57,463 bases of DNA from an uncultured Dermabacteraceae bacterium (GTDB taxonomy: Bacteria; Actinomycetota; Actinomycetes; Actinomycetales; Dermabacteraceae), in NCBI GenBank assembly GCA_946223075.1, contig CAMILZ010000015.1:1-57463 (forward strand), in the 5' to 3' direction. Below are positions 35,746-43,855 of the stretch, in pieces. The translations under genes were made by a program, and so were the position numbers. A model generated the notes under the pieces. That model did not search any database and was not told the origin of the DNA. It worked only from the letters and a program-made list of their open reading frames with translations. The stretch's first letter is position 1. Each line of letters opens with the position of its first letter.

Positions 35746-37049
35746 TCCTCGACTGTGGGAGCCGATGGCTCCTGAGGATCCGAATGAGCGCTGCGCGAAG
35801 CCGCGCTCATCCACCAGAGGTGCGCTCCGCAGCCGAGGGCAGGTCCAACAATGAGAGCCACGACGACTCGGGGGATAAGTGCCAAGGGAGCCGCAAAAAG
35901 TACGGCAACAGTTCCAACGGCACCGATCGCCCAGCCGGCAAAAAACCCGCGGTGAGCATTGAGAGCGAGCACTGCAGACCCTGAAAGGGTCAAGAGCGCC
36001 ATAAAGGCCGAGGCAAACGTTAGCATGCCCAAAACGGCCGGCTGAGCAACCTGTGCATAGGCTTGAGTTGCACTGGGTTTAGGGGGATAGATGAGCAGAA
36101 AAAGCCAAGGGCCGAGTAAAGCTGCAGCTATACCCCCAAATGCCCCAATGCCGAGAACTGCAACTGCGGGTTTAGCGAAGGCCTTTAGAGGTGTGGTCCT
36201 ATGGCGCAAGAAGGCAGCAATCGCTACGCCGTTAAACGCCTGTAATGGAATCATGATGGGGGAGCGACAGATGGAAACCGCGAGAATGAGGGCGCCCATC
36301 ACGAGGTAGGTTGTCGATTCTTTGGAGGGGGTTTCGCTTGCGGAAAGGATAAGGGGGAATCCGTTCATGAGAATGGCGGCGGCTGTAGAAGATCCCATGG
36401 CGAACAAACTGTTGCAAAGCGACCGCGAGAGGGGTACATCTGTGTGTGCGCACAGAGCCTCACGTCCCCGTCGCGACATCACGCATAAGGCAAGCCACCA
36501 CAGTGCTACAGGAACCAAAATTGCAAGCTCAAATGAGAAGAGGCTGCCGAAAATGAGGCCCGCGACAGCTAGAGAGCTGAGCCTTATGAACGCTTCGCCA
36601 CCGTTCAGGGCGGAGAAGAGATACCATCGCTCGTATCCAGCAAGGGCTCCCACCACTCCATAATGAAGTGTGTAGAGCCCGATGCCGACCGCAATAACGA
36701 CGATCGGGATTCGCGAATGCGGACCCCAAAGCGAGTACGTCAGTCCAATAATGAGTGCTGAAGCTACCCCGACAACAATCGGAGCGCCGATTGCGGAACT
36801 TCTAGGCTGAGCAGAATGGATCTGGACATTCGCTACTCCACGAGTCGCTTCCGTTTGGACGCCTGCGACAATGCTGAAAAGCGCAAAGATTAGCGCCCAT
36901 ATTAGGAGGAACTCGGTGACTTCCGAGGGTGCTAGGTAGCGATTAGCAAGCCATGTTGCGAGGAGCGCTGAGAGCGCGCCAAATCCCGATGCCACGAGGA
37001 TCGTAAGCGACTCGGTCCTCGTGACTGGCTGGGATTTACTTGACGGCAT
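35742..37049 (-). CDS. Wzx-like polysaccharide flippase
   Basis: This 435-residue protein has about twelve to fourteen hydrophobic helices and little else, the layout of the MATE/MOP-superfamily polysaccharide flippases. It starts near SLTILVASGFGALSALLATW. It probably moves lipid-linked glycan units across the membrane. The ATG at 37049 overlaps the end of the upstream GT2 gene by 14 bp, and the stop is shared head-on with the other GT2 gene. The DNA looks visibly less GC-rich than its neighbours, with more A/T third positions, which may mean transfer. Confidence 0.82.
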   Translation of the reverse strand: MPSSKSQPVTRTESLTILVASGFGALSALLATWLANRYLAPSEVTEFLLIWALIFALFSIVAGVQTEATRGVANVQIHSAQPRSSAIGAPIVVGVASALIIGLTYSLWGPHSRIPIVVIAVGIGLYTLHYGVVGALAGYERWYLFSALNGGEAFIRLSSLAVAGLIFGSLFSFELAILVPVALWWLALCVMSRRGREALCAHTDVPLSRSLCNSLFAMGSSTAAAILMNGFPLILSASETPSKESTTYLVMGALILAVSICRSPIMIPLQAFNGVAIAAFLRHRTTPLKAFAKPAVAVLGIGAFGGIAAALLGPWLFLLIYPPKPSATQAYAQVAQPAVLGMLTFASAFMALLTLSGSAVLALNAHRGFFAGWAIGAVGTVAVLFAAPLALIPRVVVALIVGPALGCGAHLWWMSAASRSAHSDPQEPSAPTVED

Positions 37050-37911
37050 GCGTTGCGAGGTTCTTGACGCCCTGCCACTTCTTGGCGAGCGCAGCCTTGG
37101 GCAGGAGCCTGAGAGCGTGGAGCCTCGACGAGAAGTGGAGGCGAGAAGCGCGTGCGGCCTTTCCCCACCCCTTCTCGACCATCTCGTTCGCAATTTGATT
37201 GAAGAAGCGGCGTTCTTCCTCAAAGCGCGTTCCCTCAAGCGCGCGCCACGACGAATCCGAACCGCCGTGGCGGCGATACATGAAGGCCACCGTGGGATCG
37301 TAGTAAAGCCCGCCATCGCTCATGGCCACGTCAAGCACGAGAGCCGCATCCTGCACAACATTGAGGCCCTTGCGGAAACCAATTTCCGTAATGGTGCTCG
37401 CTCGCCAGCCGAGGGACGGGAAATAAAGCCAGTTCCCACGAAGGATGGATGTTGCGAGCTCTTCACTGCTCAGAACCCCCGCCTTGGAAGGGCGGTAATG
37501 GTCCTTGACTCGCTCAACGAGGGTGTTCGAGAGAGCGTTGTTTTCGTCAATCACGACGCAGCCCGGCTGGAAGATTTGAGCTTCGGGCTGGGATTTCGCA
37601 GCGTGAACAAACCAATCAATGTAGTTGGGGAGCATAACGTCGTCGGCACCCATGACGGTCACGAGGTCATTCTCAACGAAGCTCAGAGCCTTCGTGTAGT
37701 TGCCGTTCGCGCCGAGGTTCTTCTCATTGCGCATGTACGTGATGCGCGAATCGTTGAGGGACTCGAACCAACCGGGAATTGAGTCATCCGGGTACCCATC
37801 GTCCACAACGACCAGACGCCAATCGGGGTTAGTTTGCCCGATGATGGAGCGCACTGCTTGCTTCATAAGCGTCACGTCGCCGTAGAAGGGAAACAGGATG
37901 TCAACAGTCAT
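37036..37911 (-). CDS. GT2-family glycosyltransferase
   Basis: This 291-residue GT-A enzyme begins TVDILFPFYGDVTLMKQAV, with LVVVDDGYPDD, GANGNYTKAL and the DXD-like VMGADDVMLPNY motif, then the EEERR-rich helical C-terminus. It should add a sugar during surface glycan assembly. ATG at 37911 is preferred because GGAG lies seven bases upstream; an ATG at 37956 overlapping the upstream stop (TGATG) is possible but lacks a clear ribosome site. It overlaps the flippase gene, so the two are co-expressed. Confidence 0.9.
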   Translation of the reverse strand: MTVDILFPFYGDVTLMKQAVRSIIGQTNPDWRLVVVDDGYPDDSIPGWFESLNDSRITYMRNEKNLGANGNYTKALSFVENDLVTVMGADDVMLPNYIDWFVHAAKSQPEAQIFQPGCVVIDENNALSNTLVERVKDHYRPSKAGVLSSEELATSILRGNWLYFPSLGWRASTITEIGFRKGLNVVQDAALVLDVAMSDGGLYYDPTVAFMYRRHGGSDSSWRALEGTRFEEERRFFNQIANEMVEKGWGKAARASRLHFSSRLHALRLLPKAALAKKWQGVKNLATHAVK

Positions 37912-37955
37912 GTTCAACTCCGGAATGTTGTGAGAGATTGAATTATCGCCGAGCA

Positions 37956-39932
37956 TCAGCTTTGACAGCCGGTAACGCGGTAGAGGGAAGCGTTCCCGTT
38001 TTGATACACGAGTTCGAGTTTCTTGGTTTCGTTCAAGTTCTGGAGGCCTCGGTAGATAGTGTACGGGAAGTCGACCTCGGGGCCGGAAAAATAGACGACG
38101 TGAGTGTAGCCGCCGGCCTTCAGCGCCTCGCACACAATCGGATCAGTGTCGATCTGATTGAGATGCTTGAGGAGATAGATGTCGGAGCGGCTTTCATACG
38201 AAAGCAAGTGGTGGGTGGAAACGTTGACACCCGAGAACGCATAGATGAGGCCCTCGCCGCGCCAAGGATTCGCGAAGATCTTGTCGTTCGGCCCCACGTA
38301 GTTTGGGAGGTTCGAAATGAAGGTCAGTTCTTGGCGGTTGACCGAATTTGTTCTTGCGCCAAGCGTGTAAACTCTTTCGACCCGGTCAATGAACGAATCC
38401 ATCAAGGGGTTCGCTTGGGTGGTCGCGACGAGGACAGCAGCGGCGAGCGCAGCGAGGCCCGTGCGCCGGAGGGGGGTCTGGGCGATGACCCTGCTTCTGC
38501 GCGCGAACCGCTTGCACACATATCCCACGCCGATCGCGGCAGCAGGGATAAGGAACAAGCCCATTTGAGCATAAAGGCGAGGCACATCCGAATACCACAC
38601 CCCTACGATGTCGCGCCGACCGGGCCCCATGGGCCACGACGCGGCAACAACCCAGAAGAATGCCGAAAGAATCCACATCGCGAGAGGCAGGTAGAAGCGC
38701 GTTCGGAGGGCGCCAACGATCGCCAGCACGACGAGAACGAGCACGAGATACTGGGGGATCCCGTTGACGAGCTTATGAATGAAGATTCCGCCGATCGCGC
38801 CGACAGTGTCGGTCTCGGGTCCCCACGTTTCCGCCGCGCTACCCGGTGGGCGGATTTTAATCCACGACGCGACGGTGATTGCCGCCAAAAGGAGGCTGGC
38901 ACCGCCGAACAGGGCGAGCTCGCGAGGAGCGTGGCGCTTGACCGCCAACCGCAGGAAGAAATAGACCGTAATGATCGCTGAACCTGCAAGCATCATCAAC
39001 GCGGCCGTGGGATGAGCGAACGCGGTTCCAATCGAGCCGAAGAAACCAACCCCGATGCTCTGGAATCTCGAGATGTTGAGCCGTTTCGCCTGCCCTAAGA
39101 GGGCAAGGAAGGGAACGTAGAGGGAGGGCAGAAGGCAATACCCGAGGAGATTCGGGTAGAGAGTTCCGTGCTCCACGAACGTCAAGGGAAACGCCGGAAG
39201 AGCCGCGAGAATAACCCCGGTGGGGAAAAGCGTGTAGCGCAGCAAATTTCCGGGCGTGAGAACGTACACGAGTGCCAGCATTGAGAGGGGCCAGACGACG
39301 CAAACCGTGGCGATGATCGTGGCGTTCGTGAGAAGCGAAACGTGGTGAATGCCCGTGGTAAGCCCCGTGAGTGAGGCGATGTCGTGCCACGCGGCCGGGT
39401 AAAACTTTGAGTCCCAGGGGGCTGCCGTCATCGCGAGAGCGTTGAGGCTCGAACCATTGCGATGCTCGATCATCCAGCGCACCTCGTTGAGGTGGAAGAT
39501 CGCATCGAAGGCCTGCGCAAACGCGTATGGGGTGCCAAGAATGTTGCGCACGTGGCGAAGCATAAGAACGGCTGACCCGGCGACAGTCACAAGCGCAAGA
39601 ACGGGAGGGGAGGTCAAGCGAGCGCGCGACGAAAGGCGGGCGCGCTTACGAGTCTTGACGGGGGAACCGAATTTCTTCCGCAGGAGAAGACGAAGCCCAA
39701 TGACGATCACTGCGCAGAAAATCGTGATGAGCACGACGGGAAGAGGACCCCAGGCAAGGTGCACGATTGGCCCAAGAATCGCCGAGGTAACGATGAGCCC
39801 AACGGAGGTGAGTGGGCTCAAAAGCACGGCCGTGAAGCGGCGACACCCGAACGTAAGATTCAGGAGGAACCCCGGCACGGTCACCCACAGGCACGCGACG
39901 ATCGCGGGGAGGATGAGTGGTTGCCAGGTCAT
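37956..39932 (-). CDS. Large multi-pass membrane protein, DUF6541-like
   Basis: This 658-residue protein has about fourteen hydrophobic helices in the first ~500 residues, and a C-terminal ~150-residue extramembrane part with NPWRGEGLIYAFSGVNVSTHH. The layout is that of actinobacterial DUF6541 proteins, which resemble GT-C glycosyltransferases or polymerases; function is not established. ATG at 39932 is chosen; its leader begins near 39987. Position just before a GT2 and flippase suggests a step in polymer assembly or transfer. Confidence 0.75.
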   Translation of the reverse strand: MTWQPLILPAIVACLWVTVPGFLLNLTFGCRRFTAVLLSPLTSVGLIVTSAILGPIVHLAWGPLPVVLITIFCAVIVIGLRLLLRKKFGSPVKTRKRARLSSRARLTSPPVLALVTVAGSAVLMLRHVRNILGTPYAFAQAFDAIFHLNEVRWMIEHRNGSSLNALAMTAAPWDSKFYPAAWHDIASLTGLTTGIHHVSLLTNATIIATVCVVWPLSMLALVYVLTPGNLLRYTLFPTGVILAALPAFPLTFVEHGTLYPNLLGYCLLPSLYVPFLALLGQAKRLNISRFQSIGVGFFGSIGTAFAHPTAALMMLAGSAIITVYFFLRLAVKRHAPRELALFGGASLLLAAITVASWIKIRPPGSAAETWGPETDTVGAIGGIFIHKLVNGIPQYLVLVLVVLAIVGALRTRFYLPLAMWILSAFFWVVAASWPMGPGRRDIVGVWYSDVPRLYAQMGLFLIPAAAIGVGYVCKRFARRSRVIAQTPLRRTGLAALAAAVLVATTQANPLMDSFIDRVERVYTLGARTNSVNRQELTFISNLPNYVGPNDKIFANPWRGEGLIYAFSGVNVSTHHLLSYESRSDIYLLKHLNQIDTDPIVCEALKAGGYTHVVYFSGPEVDFPYTIYRGLQNLNETKKLELVYQNGNASLYRVTGCQS

Positions 39933-39960
39933 GTGCCGCCTTGGGTCGTGAACGTGAGAA

Positions 39961-39999
39961 GAACATGGGCTCGAAGGCCATGTTCGAGCGTACATGCTA
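39961..39999 (-). promoter_or_regulatory. Candidate -10 and leader hairpin before the multi-pass membrane gene
   Basis: The minus strand reads TAGCAT at 39999-39994. About seven bases later, where the message should start, an inverted repeat lies with arms GAACATGG (39961-39968) and CCATGTTC (39978-39985) around a nine-base loop. The roughly 55-base leader could thus begin with this hairpin. No -35 is recognised. Confidence 0.35.
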
Positions 40000-40052
40000 C
40001 AGGCACGACCGCGCCGCCACTTCGAGCGTGACGTACGTTGCCGAAGGCACGA

Positions 40053-42452
40053 TCAAGCCTTGCCGCCGTCGGACCCCGCCTCACCCGCGTTTCCGCCGAG
40101 CGAGATGCCGAGCCGCTCAAACCTCGCCGAAACCTCCTTCGCGATCCCGCTCGTGAACGTGCGCGTGAGGTGATTGTCGTCCATGTACACGTAGGCGTTG
40201 CCTTGGATCGGGGTGCAGCGGCCATCGGGGCAAATGAGATCGCTGAGGTCGAGGCGGTAGAGCTCGGCGCCGTTGTTCCCGGTCATACCGTCGAGCGCCT
40301 CGCTCGGGTCGCTCGCGGCGAGTTTCTCCCGGAGATTGGCCCCGCACGCCTCGTCAGCGAGAGCGGGATCGCCTCCGGCGCCGATAACGGATTCCGCGCA
40401 CGTGTAGAGGCTCGTGGGCCAGCGCGGCGCGTCACGCACGGCGAGAACGCTCACGCCCTTGTCGAGTACTGCCTGGATACCCTCGCGGGTGCCCTCGGGA
40501 ACCGCTTCACTCGTCCCGGTCGGGGTTGCTTTGGTGGAGGTCATGAGCACGAGATCGGGTTCGTGGGTGTCGATCGCCTTCATGACCTGGTCGAAATAGC
40601 CCTTGCAGTACTCCCCGTCCGCGAGCGCTGAATCCTCCCGGAAGGTGCACGCGTTCTTCGTGAAGTTAATGATTTGCCAGTTGTTCCGCTTCGCCTCGTC
40701 AAGAATTGTGGGGATGAACTGTCGCGAGTGCGACGACCCCACGACCAGAACTGTCGCGTCGGTCTTCGCGTCGAGAGGCCGGAGGGTCTCGCAGGGGATG
40801 TCCCTCGTTGCCACGAGGGTCCCGCTCGGGTCGTCACACAGGTGGGGGAGGTTCGGCCATTGGTTGTCCAGCTCGAAGCCCTTGGGGCTGAGGGTGTCCG
40901 GATTGAAAGTCTCGGTGAGGGCGCGTGAGTCCTCTGGGGTGGCGGCGGTGATGGGGTCCGACGTCTGCTGGCTCGCGAGGTAGCCGCGGAGGCCAAGCGC
41001 CCCGCCGAGAACGAGGGCAAGGCACGTGCCGATCACCGTGAGGGAACGCCACCAGGGTGCGCTCTTCCACGAGGGTTTGCGGAAGCGCGAGTCAACGATC
41101 GTTGAAAGCACCCACGCGAGAACCATGCTTGCGCCGATGACTATGAGGCCGTCGAGAGCACCGGCCCGCTTTTGGCCGGAGTGGGCAAGCCACAGGATCA
41201 GGATGGGCCAGTGTACGAGGTAGAGGCTGTAGGAACTTGACGCGAGCGCCCGCGGGAGCTTCATCGTCAGAATGCGGTCGAATCCCCACGAGGTCCCGGA
41301 ATAGCCGGCGACGATGATGAGACCCGCGCCCGTGAGCGGCCACAGGGCGATCCAGCCGGGGAAGAGCCCCTGGACGTTGAGCACGATCCCAAGCGACACG
41401 AGGAGGGCGAAGCCTCCCCAGCCGGCGAGTGCGCGAAGTGTGCGGTGGCGGGGAGCGGTGGGGGCGCCTGGTCGGGTGGACCCGAGCAGACGATCCAGGG
41501 TGGGGAGGCTCAGTGCGAGAAGGGTGCCGCACGCGACCTCCCACGCGCGCGCAGGCGTCGAGAAGTAGGCGGCGGACTGGTGAGTGGCCGTGTAGTAGAT
41601 CGAAAACGCGAACGAGGCGGCGGCGATCACCGCAAAGAACGCGAAGGCGACGCGGCGCGGATGCGCGCTTTTCTTCGCAGCGAACTTTGCCGCGATGAAC
41701 AGGAGCGGCCACGTGAGGAACACCTGGCCCTGGAGCGAGAGCGACCAGAAGTGCTGAAGCGGGGAGGCGGTCGAAGCGTCGAGCGCGTAGTAATCCACGC
41801 TCGTGATCGAGAGCCAAATGTTTTGTATGTACGTCGCGGAGGCGATCGCGTGCGAGATCACGGTTTGCCACGAGGATTCGGGCAGAATCAGGTAGCTGCC
41901 GAGGAGGGTTGCGAGGATCGCGACGGTCGCGGGCGGCATGAGCCTCGTGAAGGTCCGCAGCCAGTACCGCACGGGGCCGAACGGTTTGCGCGCGTCGAGG
42001 CGCCGCGCAAATGAAGAGCCGAGCAGGAATGCCGAGATGAAGAGGAACACGTCTACGCCGCCCGAGACACGCCCGAGCCACACGTGGTACACGACGATCA
42101 TGAACACGCTCACCGCGCGTAGCCCCTCGATTTCGGGGCGGAAGTGGGAGGGCTGGGCTTTTTTCGCGGGGGCGGGTGAAGTTTCGGTTTCCTCCCGTTT
42201 TGGTGCGGGGGAGTCCGACGCTTCCTCGGCAACCTGTGGCTCCTGATACCACACGAACGGTTCGCCCGTGTCTTCGGCGGCACCCCATGCGGCGATGTCT
42301 TCGCTTTCGCGTTCTTCGGCTTCCTGCACCCACGAGAAGTCGTCGAGGTCGTCGAGAACGGAGTCTTGCGCGTCTTGGACGAAGTCCTCGAGCGCAAAGT
42401 TTTGAGTGCTCTCGCGAGTCGAAGGGGCACGGTGCCCGCGTGCGTTCGCCAT
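40053..42452 (-). CDS. Membrane acyltransferase with SGNH domain and acidic N-terminal extension
   Basis: This 799-residue protein resembles the acyltransferase at 31195-33297: a membrane domain starting HFRPEIEGLRAVSVFMIVVYHVWLGRVSGG and an SGNH domain with LVVGSSHSRQ and MDDNHLTR. Ahead of it lies a ~120-residue extension rich in Asp, Glu, Ser and Pro, ending in PAPAKKAQPSH and likely cytoplasmic. The start is ATG 42452 with AAGGG; the open frame upstream runs antisense to tgt and is rejected. It likely acylates a surface glycan. Confidence 0.9.
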   Translation of the reverse strand: MANARGHRAPSTRESTQNFALEDFVQDAQDSVLDDLDDFSWVQEAEERESEDIAAWGAAEDTGEPFVWYQEPQVAEEASDSPAPKREETETSPAPAKKAQPSHFRPEIEGLRAVSVFMIVVYHVWLGRVSGGVDVFLFISAFLLGSSFARRLDARKPFGPVRYWLRTFTRLMPPATVAILATLLGSYLILPESSWQTVISHAIASATYIQNIWLSITSVDYYALDASTASPLQHFWSLSLQGQVFLTWPLLFIAAKFAAKKSAHPRRVAFAFFAVIAAASFAFSIYYTATHQSAAYFSTPARAWEVACGTLLALSLPTLDRLLGSTRPGAPTAPRHRTLRALAGWGGFALLVSLGIVLNVQGLFPGWIALWPLTGAGLIIVAGYSGTSWGFDRILTMKLPRALASSSYSLYLVHWPILILWLAHSGQKRAGALDGLIVIGASMVLAWVLSTIVDSRFRKPSWKSAPWWRSLTVIGTCLALVLGGALGLRGYLASQQTSDPITAATPEDSRALTETFNPDTLSPKGFELDNQWPNLPHLCDDPSGTLVATRDIPCETLRPLDAKTDATVLVVGSSHSRQFIPTILDEAKRNNWQIINFTKNACTFREDSALADGEYCKGYFDQVMKAIDTHEPDLVLMTSTKATPTGTSEAVPEGTREGIQAVLDKGVSVLAVRDAPRWPTSLYTCAESVIGAGGDPALADEACGANLREKLAASDPSEALDGMTGNNGAELYRLDLSDLICPDGRCTPIQGNAYVYMDDNHLTRTFTSGIAKEVSARFERLGISLGGNAGEAGSDGGKA

Positions 42453-42566
42453 GTGCCCTTCCGATGTTGTGAACGTGGAACGATACAGAACTTTACAGGT
42501 AGGGGCCTCGCGTGCCATCGACGAGCCGCGTCGACGGTGCGTGCGCACTCGTGGGAAAATGGCCCA

Positions 42567-43826
42567 ATGAGCACGAGCGAAAAAGCGGGTGCCGGCTTCG
42601 ATATTGCCGCGCGCCACGGAGACAAGGCACGCGCGGGTGTGATCCACACGCCGCACGGTGACATCCAGACCCCCGCCTTCATCCCGGTGGGCACGAAGGC
42701 CACCGTAAAGTCGGTCCTTCCGGAGTCGATGAAGGAGCTCGGCGCACAAGCGATCCTCGCCAACGCCTACCACCTGTACCTCCAGCCGGGCCACGAGCTC
42801 ATCGATGAGGCCGGGGGCTTCGGCTCCTTCATGAACTGGGATGGCCCCACCTACACCGACTCGGGCGGCTTCCAGGTCATGAGCCTCGGTGCGGGCTTCC
42901 AGAAGGTGCTTTCCGAATCCTTCGCGGGCGGCGACCGTGCGAGCACACCCGACGGCACCGACCACGCGACGAAGAAAGGCAAGGAGCGCCTCGCTCACGT
43001 CGACGACGACGGCGTGAATTTCCGCAGCTTCATTGACGGCTCGGAGCATCGCTTCACTCCCGAGTTCTCGATGCAGATCCAGCACTCGCTCGGTGCGGAC
43101 GTGATGTTCGCGTTCGACGAGCTCACGACCCTCATGAACTCCCGCGGCTACCAAGAGGATGCTCTCGAGCGCACGCGGCTGTGGGCCGAACGCTGCATCG
43201 CCGAGCACAAGCGCCTCACCGAGGAACGCGAAGGGAAGCCATACCAGATGCTCTGGGGCGTCATTCAAGGCGCGCAGTACGAGGACCTGCGGCGCAAGGC
43301 CTCACGTGACCTCGGCTCGATGACCGTCGACGGCTGGCAGTTCGATGGCTTCGGCATCGGCGGCGCACTCGAAAAAGAGAATCTCTCGACGATCGTTGGC
43401 TGGGTGACCGACGAGCTTCCCGAGGAAAAGCCGCGACACCTCCTCGGCCTTTCCGAGATGGACGACCTCTTCGCGGGTATCGCCGCGGGCGCGGACACCT
43501 TCGATTGCGTCTCACCCTCGCGCGTCGCGCGCAACAGCGCCGTGTACACCGCGCGGGGCCGCGTGAACCTCACCGGCTCGAAGTACCGCACCCAGTTCGC
43601 CCCGATCGACGACGCCTGCGACTGCTACACGTGCACGCACTACACCGCCGCCTACATCCATCATCTGTTCAAGGCGAAGGAAATGCTCTCCTCCACGCTG
43701 TGCACGATCCACAACGAACGCTTCGTAGTGCGGCTCGTGGAGGAGATCCGCGAAGCCATCCTGAGCGGCGACTTCGAGGCGCTTCGCGAGGAGCGCACGG
43801 GCTCCTACTACGGCGAGTACCGCTAG
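42567..43826 (+). CDS. tgt: Queuine/preQ1 tRNA-ribosyltransferase
   Basis: This 419-residue TIM-barrel enzyme exchanges guanine-34 of GUN tRNAs for preQ1 in queuosine formation. Landmarks are YTDSGGFQVMSLG, IGGALEKE, the nucleophile Asp region FDCVSPSRVARN, and the Zn site CDCYTC...HH (ACDCYTCTHYTAAYIHHL). The ATG at 42567 has no clear ribosome site and GAAAAT lies six bases before it, so it may be leaderless. Other queuosine genes were not seen. It is followed within 29 bp by jetA. Confidence 0.95.
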   Translation: MSTSEKAGAGFDIAARHGDKARAGVIHTPHGDIQTPAFIPVGTKATVKSVLPESMKELGAQAILANAYHLYLQPGHELIDEAGGFGSFMNWDGPTYTDSGGFQVMSLGAGFQKVLSESFAGGDRASTPDGTDHATKKGKERLAHVDDDGVNFRSFIDGSEHRFTPEFSMQIQHSLGADVMFAFDELTTLMNSRGYQEDALERTRLWAERCIAEHKRLTEEREGKPYQMLWGVIQGAQYEDLRRKASRDLGSMTVDGWQFDGFGIGGALEKENLSTIVGWVTDELPEEKPRHLLGLSEMDDLFAGIAAGADTFDCVSPSRVARNSAVYTARGRVNLTGSKYRTQFAPIDDACDCYTCTHYTAAYIHHLFKAKEMLSSTLCTIHNERFVVRLVEEIREAILSGDFEALREERTGSYYGEYR

Positions 43827-43843
43827 GCCGTGCGCGGCTTCGA

Positions 43844-43849
43844 TAGTGT
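43844..43849 (+). promoter_or_regulatory. -10 box (TAGTGT) for jetA
   Basis: TAGTGT at 43844-43849 is followed by six bases and the GTG start of jetA at 43856. That fits a leaderless or nearly leaderless message and gives jetA its own promoter only 18 bases past the tgt stop. No -35 is evident. Confidence 0.4.
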
Positions 43850-43855
43850 TGAGGC

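Noticed and set aside
42453..43268. N-terminal extension of the second acyltransferase frame across tgt
   Set aside because: The open frame continues antisense through tgt, but a good ATG with AAGGG lies at 42452 and the extension has no features.
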